This document shows positions 58,911 through 64,000 of a stretch of 64,000 nt of DNA, piece by piece. Under the pieces are notes generated by a model, which did not search any database, was not told the DNA's origin, and worked only from the letters and a program-made list of their open reading frames with translations. The position numbers were made by a program, and so were the translations under genes. Positions within the stretch are counted from its first letter, which is position 1. Each line of letters begins with the position of its first letter. Source of the stretch: Nyssa sinensis (Eukaryota > Streptophyta > Magnoliopsida > Cornales > Nyssaceae); NCBI GenBank assembly GCA_008638375.1, contig CM018036.1:13936328-14000327 (forward strand), in the 5' to 3' direction.

Positions 58911-60597
58911 TCCAATCCTAGCAAATAGTACATTTGGACGGTTACTCCAAGTTATCACATTCTTTGTAACTAGAGATCACAAAATTTTGGATCATTATGC
59001 ACTCTATGACTTGTGAGAACTTGATATATATTGTTGGTCTTAATAGTTTAAACGTTTAAGTACTTGTTAATTTTTAATATGGCTCGAGAGGGCTCAATTC
59101 TTAATAGATACTTGATGATTATAATATATACACATTCTTGACCCACTAATTGAAGACCGTTTGGTCACACACAAGATGGCATTTTGGGAAATATGAAATA
59201 CTTATAGAGTTGGTTGTAAACATGTTGTCAGGGCCTTTGGTTTAGGAAGGTTTTGAGTTTAAATCTCTCAGTCACCATTCTTTTGGAAGATCTGAAGTTC
59301 GAGTATCTTTATCCTCCATGTTTATTTGTTAGTGAAAGGTTTGCATGCACTCTATTACTCTATTTACTATACATTGTTTTGGAGTCAAATGTCATAAGGT
59401 GGAGAATAACAGGTAAGACTTTTAGATGATTTATTTTTTATCAACTAAGTCTTTTGGATGAATGAGTTGTCATCATCCCCTAGTTTTTGGAAGATTTTGC
59501 CTTCAAGTCTCTTTGTCCTGTATTTCTTTTGTTTATGAAAGTTTTTCACTTTTTATATTGTTCAATATATACTATTTTGGGCTTGAAACTTACCATGCAC
59601 ATGGAGGATAACAATTTAAACATTTAGATAAGTTGTAGTAAATGAAATTTATCGGGGCTATTTGATAATTATAGTTGTACATGTATGTGTTTGTATCACT
59701 AACTCATGGACGATGATAATTTAATCTCTTAGGTGAGTGGTCACTCATGAAATGTGAGGATAACATTTTGAGGATAATAGTTTAAACTTTTTAGATAAAT
59801 GAGTTGTCATAAAATTTAACATATGAAAATAACATTACTCATGATGGTATATGTTAGAGAATATAAATACTTTTAAGTTTTTTTTTATCAGTGAAAAAAG
59901 AGAGATGTCACTTACATAAAGAGTTTTACATGTGTGATTGGATATGTGAGAGGATATAAATATGTAAGTTACAAATGGTTTTTGACAGCTGTAATAATTT
60001 TAGATTTTAGATGACAAAAAAGCTGGAGTCCATAGTGGGTCGGCTAAATGACATTTATGGTTGGATAATACTTACGTTTTTCTTATACCTTATCTAGGTA
60101 TTATCCACTTCATTTAAGGAAGTTCGTAAGTCCTAGCTCTTGAATTGCTGTCTCCGTTCGCCACTTCTTTTATAAATAGAATCACTGTTTATCATATGGT
60201 CAAAGTGGAAGACACGACTGAATGATGTCTCATTTGATTTTATTCACTTCAAAAGAAAAATTTTAGCATTGGAATCTGCTCATTTGTTTTTGCATGGAAA
60301 TGACCATATATGGCTACTGGTCCTAATTTTACCTTGATTTCAATGTCATCATCCATGCATGCATCTTGAAAAAACTATACCTTTCGAGCTTCCTTTTTTT
60401 TTTCTGACGAGTAACTTTTCGAAACTCATGCACCTTTGTAATAGTATCTCTGATATGTCCTTTTCTCTAATATGTAAGCTGCACCACTGATCTTCAGTTT
60501 GGAAGCAAAGCTTGACATTCTATATGCAACCTCATATTCCACACATTAAAGTTTTTACATATCACAACATAAAATACAGACGTTTGTACTTTGTAAG
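58911..60597. other. Intron 1, diverged repeats, no exon
   Basis: The stretch 59,285-59,440 is loosely repeated at 59,485-59,640 (GGAAGAT...TTCRAGT.TCTTT.TCC..., then GAAAG.TT..CA, and GGAGRATAACA). It shares words with 49,490-49,700, suggesting an old dispersed repeat. No ORF of note. Confidence 0.4.
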
Positions 60598-61167
60598 CAA
60601 GGGCGGACCAGGAAAAAAATTTAAGTGGGTTTAGAATTTCTTTGAGAGAAATTTTAAGAATTTTTTTTCAAATTAAAAAAATTTTACATGCAATTCTGTT
60701 TTTTCTCAAAACAGAAGATGATAAGGGGAAAATTTTAGGAAAATTTTTTTTCCTTAAAGTGGAAGATGATAAGGATTTTTTTTTCTATAAAGAATTATTA
60801 GACTGTATCTTTTTTTTTTCTAAAGAGGAAGATGATAGGGAGGTTAACATATCATGATTAATGGATTGTGTTAAGTTAGAATTAAAATTGGGATAAAACT
60901 TGGAGTGGGTTAGGTTCAAATGAAGATTTAAGTGGCAAAGATGATTGAGTTAGAATTAAAATTAGGCTACAACTTGGAGTGAGTTAGGTTCAAATGAAGA
61001 TTTAAGTGGTAAAGATTTGATTTAAAATTAAAATTTAGTCAAAAATTGGGGTGAGCTAAGTTCAAAAAGCACTAACTTGTAAATGACCTAAATGTTACAT
61101 GCTAAAAAAAGTCTCTGGAGGTTGTGGGGCTATAGCCCACCCTAGCCTCTTTATGGATCCATCCTTG
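60598..61167. mobile_element. Non-autonomous hAT element (570 bp)
   Basis: The left end CAAGGGCGGACC matches the complement of the right end GGATCCATCCTTG (CAAGGATGGATCC). The flanking 8-mers TTTGTAAG (60,590-60,597) and TTTGTATA (61,168-61,175) agree at 6 of 8 positions, as expected for an aged hAT duplication. The interior includes two copies of TTGGAGTG(G/A)GTTAGGTTCA followed by AATGAAGATTTAAGTGG. There is no transposase. Confidence 0.78.
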
Positions 61168-61175
61168 TTTGTATA

Positions 61176-61177
<2 letters not shown>

Positions 61178-61256
<79 letters not shown>

Positions 61257-61276
61257 CTGTGTGTGTGTGTGTGTGT
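61178..61276. repeat. Compound microsatellite (CT)n(AT)n(GT)n
   Basis: About 40 bp of CT, 33 bp of AT and 20 bp of GT adjoin each other directly after the hAT element. ORFs of 60 and 69 aa on the - strand merely translate it. Confidence 0.95.
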
Positions 61277-62517
61277 AAAGACAACCAAATTTATGTATAT
61301 TCATATGTAAATAGCTAAAGATGCATTTTCTTTTTCTTGTATTCCTAGGAATCCTTACTTGCCATACTTCTAACCATGTCTGAATTTGTGGCAGTAGTAG
61401 TAGGAACTGATTATCTGCCCGTGGCCACGTGATGTAAAATACTGAACCCTTAAATTATCTTTTAAGAGTAACAAACTTCTAAGTAACCAAAAAAAAAAAA
61501 ATTTGCATGGTTTGAATCCCATGTCATTGTTCCTAGTATTTTTTTTTTTTCTGAGTTTTGTTCAATCTTTAACCACGTACACTTACATGCATGGTTGTAC
61601 AATGGGCACCTCCCAAATCAATGGGATTATGAGGCTCTTATTCCCATTTCAAAGGGATTGGAATCAGGAAACTAGTTTTCCTTGTCCAAAAGGCACTAGG
61701 CCTTTTTTTTTTTTTAAATAGCTCATCATTACTTTTTTCAGCAAGAAACCAAAATAGATTATAGAGAAAAGATGGAGAATACAGAGAAAAATGTGGTAGA
61801 TTCTTTGTAATTTTTCTGAGTTATCCATGTGGTAGTTGTGTTAAATATCCTCATCCTAGTTTTATAGTGGCTTTCAACTATTAATATTATCACCAATAGA
61901 TTAGACTAGAAATGGAGTTTCAAACCTTAATCAAGTTTTTTTTAAAAAAAAAAATGGAATTAAACTAAACAAAAATAGAGATTTCTTACCTTGAATCATA
62001 TAAAAGTTGGATTTTGGAGTCGATCTTCAATGACTTCAATCCTCAATGTAAGCTTAGCTAATTTTTATATTTTAATGTTGAAGATGGTACGTAGATCTAA
62101 CTTAGAAACTCAATTTCTAAGTTTGGCTGAAAATGGGATGCTGGTAAAGACAGGTAACATGGTAACAATAATGCTTTAGACTTGGGAGGTTTTTTTATAT
62201 TCTTTCAATATATTCCCTAATTATCATCCCCGCATTTAGTTGCACAAATTGAACGATGAAGTTTCACCTCTTGATTGTGAAATTCATCACATTGAATTAA
62301 GATTATGTTCTCTACATGGATATATAGCATGAAATTGCTAAGAAAATTAGACTAGTGGTTCTTTATAGATTTGGAGTGTGATATCATCTCAACCTTTGTG
62401 GATAAAAGACAAGTGTACTATGTTATACCTTCAGTTTCTGCTCTAAGCATATGCTAATTTTTGGTTCACCTCAATAACATTCTCATTATATATGGTTCAT
62501 TCGTCTTTCAATTTTAG
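61277..62517. other. 3' part of intron 1
   Basis: Non-coding and AT-rich, with homopolymer runs near 61,490, 61,542 and 61,708. A CCACGTG G-box-like word is at 61,424-61,430. No transposon ends were recognised. The last ~40 bp form a pyrimidine-leaning tract up to the acceptor TTTTAG. Confidence 0.5.
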
Positions 62518-62596
62518 TATGCTGAAAACACTCGAAAGGTACCAAAGGTGCAGTTATGGTTCACTGGAAGCCAGCCAACCAGTCAATGATAATCAG
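62518..62596 (+). CDS. SEPALLATA-type MADS-box gene, exon 2 (I domain)
   Basis: 79 bp; the first base completes the split Ser codon. It then encodes MLKTLERYQRCSYGSLEASQ and PVNDNQ, the intervening domain that helps decide dimer partners. The MLKTLERYQ(K/R)C.Y pattern is highly characteristic of SEP proteins. Splice sites are TTTTAG before and GTAGCC after. Length and phase match the conserved gene structure, which confirms that exon 1, more than 15 kb upstream, belongs to the same gene. Confidence 0.95.
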
Positions 62597-62912
62597 GTAG
62601 CCAAACATATTCTGTTGTGCCGCTTGTAATGAAGATATTAGTACCCATAAATTTACATTTTTTTTCTATGCAATGCATTCACACACAAATGCATTATTAC
62701 TTAAAGCGCTTGTATTCATCTTCAACCAAATTCTTTGTCTAAAGTTTGTGTTCATTTACTTTATTTCAGCATAATCTCTCTCGGAACATGTTTAATTTTA
62801 TCAGTTACTCTTTTATGATCTATAAGTGACATTAAGACGCAGCAAAAAAAAAAAAAAAAGGTCCCTGAGTGAGTTTATGAAAATATTTAATGCTTGTTAT
62901 GTCCTGAAACAG
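62597..62912 (+). other. Intron 2 of the MADS-box gene, 316 bp
   Basis: Begins GTAGCC, ends GAAACAG; contains a poly-A run near 62,845. It is of ordinary size, in contrast to intron 1. Confidence 0.92.
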
Positions 62913-62974
62913 AATGGCTACCATGAATATCTGAGGCTCAAGGCAAGAGTTGAAGTCCTACAACAATCCCAGAG
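62913..62974 (+). CDS. SEPALLATA-type MADS-box gene, exon 3 (start of K domain)
   Basis: 62 bp encoding NGYHEYLRLKARVEVLQQSQ plus two bases of an Arg codon. It ends AG before GTAATC. This is the first heptad-repeat helix of the keratin-like K domain used for dimer and tetramer formation. The (Y/H)EYL+LKARVE.LQ.SQR pattern fits the LOFSEP (SEP1/2/4-like) branch better than SEP3, but the subclade is not certain from this part alone. The next exon would normally begin with residues completing R and then NLLGE-type sequence. Confidence 0.94.
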
Positions 62975-64000
62975 GTAATCTCCCTAAAATGCACACTGAA
63001 GTATTCCTCACGTTTGCAAATTTGATAATTGAACATTCTTATATATTTAATTCAATTGATACGAGTAAACTGGGGAACAAGTCACGTTTTAGAGTATCAG
63101 TTACACATTGGATAACTAAATTCTGAGATGAGATTAAGAGCGAAAATTGAGACAATTTAGAGTAAAAGAGAAAGTAGAGCAACAGGTCTACGAAATAGAT
63201 GAAAAGTCGTACAAGTGTATCTTTCATGCATATATATTATATAGTACCGAATATCAGACTTCAATATCAGAAAAGTGTGAGGCAATGTTATTTATAGTAA
63301 TCAATATGTACGTGATTAGCTTGAGGAACATGTGATAAATGCAAATATGAGAGTGTTGGAGGTGGGGAACTTTTCAGTTAATCACATCTCGATATGTATA
63401 TACAGTAAGATGTTACTTTTTTTGCTCTTAAAAATAAAATATTTTGTTCAAATAATAGGATATTATTAGTTAGATTTATGAACCCCTTTTATAAAAAAAA
63501 AACTTCTCACTTGTGATGAGTCTACATGTCAAAGATCTCTTCTTTAAAAAGGATAAATGCACTGGGTGTGACCATAATCATGGTTGTTAGTCCACATGTC
63601 CAAGATCTCTTTTTTCTTAAAAAAAAAAAAAAGTAACAAAGAATACCACAAAATCAACTTGAGAAAATATCTTGGTAAACCCATAACTAAACACTAGTCT
63701 GTCTTTCTAAAAATCTTATTAAAAGAGAAAAAATTATTGAATGGTCTCTCGCAATAATTTTAATAATTAAATGATAAGTCACATATATATTTATAATATT
63801 TTATTATTAATATGACTATTCATTTAACTGTTAAGACCATAATCTAATAGACACCAAATAATTGCTCTTAAAAAGAACCATGAATAATTGCTCTTTAAAA
63901 GGACCATGATGCAGCTCATGAGTGACTGCCCACCCAGTTCAAACAGCTCGTCTGCCCCCAACTTTAGGCCATTAGAAAGTGATAGTATGAGAGCCAGAGG
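62975..64000 (+). other. Intron 3 of the MADS-box gene, continuing past the window
   Basis: No exon 4-like sequence (a ~100-bp exon encoding an NLLGE-type start) is visible, so intron 3 exceeds 1,026 bp. A loose repeat of CATGTC.AAGATCTCTT occurs near 63,525 and 63,595. ORFs of 62 aa have no meaning here. Confidence 0.7.

Larger units (their letters stand above)
47027..62517 (+). other. Intron 1 of the MADS-box gene, 15,491 bp
   Basis: The donor is AG|GTTTTA at 47,027 and the acceptor TTTTAG|T at 62,517. The phase agrees with exon 2 (AG + T = Ser). Most plant SEP genes have a much shorter first intron; here SINE, TRIM, LINE and hAT insertions account for much of the length. The 47,027-50,400 part is largely free of recognised transposons and so is the best candidate for ancestral intron sequence. 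Long first introns of MADS-box genes often carry regulatory elements. Confidence 0.9.

Overview
The window is nuclear DNA from a flowering plant, most likely a eudicot. It is AT-rich, has no operon-like gene packing, and carries plant-type transposable elements (CACTA, hAT, Harbinger, plant LTR, TRIM, LINE and SINE). Its only recognisable intact coding sequence is the 5' part of a SEPALLATA-type MADS-box gene on the + strand. The species cannot be named from the sequence alone.

Layout. About 1-5,400 is AT-rich intergenic DNA with an LTR-like remnant at the left edge and an isolated cluster of ABRE-like motifs near 2.7-3.0 kb. From 5,410 to 12,137 lies a degenerate non-coding LTR retrotransposon (LARD-like) with a nested 1.26-kb Harbinger-type element. 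From 12.1 to 21.5 kb there are mostly unannotatable AT-rich sequences, small foldback elements and a short PPR-gene relic. From 21.5 to 30.2 kb come a gypsy-like LTR tail, a 5'-truncated LINE and the right half of a decayed CACTA transposon (copy 1). From 32,039 to 46,099 lies a short gypsy-like element on the - strand (two ~412-bp LTRs, gag remnant). It is split by a structurally complete 12,067-bp CACTA transposon (32,808-44,874) with CACTACAACAAAA termini and a CCA target-site duplication (copy 2). Both CACTA copies carry a TNP2-type transposase pseudogene, a second Transposase_24-like open region, a ~160-bp internal tandem array and subterminal TTAGCGACGC/GCGTCGCTAA repeats.

The MADS-box gene starts at 46,842, about 740 bp beyond the retrotransposon. 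Exons 1-3 (185, 79 and 62 bp) are intact. The rest lies beyond 64,000. Intron 1 is about 15.5 kb long and holds a SINE, a compact TRIM, several LINE pieces in both orientations, two hAT elements with target-site duplications and many simple repeats.

No CRISPR, rRNA, tRNA or bacterial-type system is present. The most noteworthy points are the TE-inflated regulatory intron of a floral organ identity gene, the nested and datable CACTA/gypsy insertion, the transition-driven decay of the transposase genes, and the collapsed TRIM. I found no clear new biological system.
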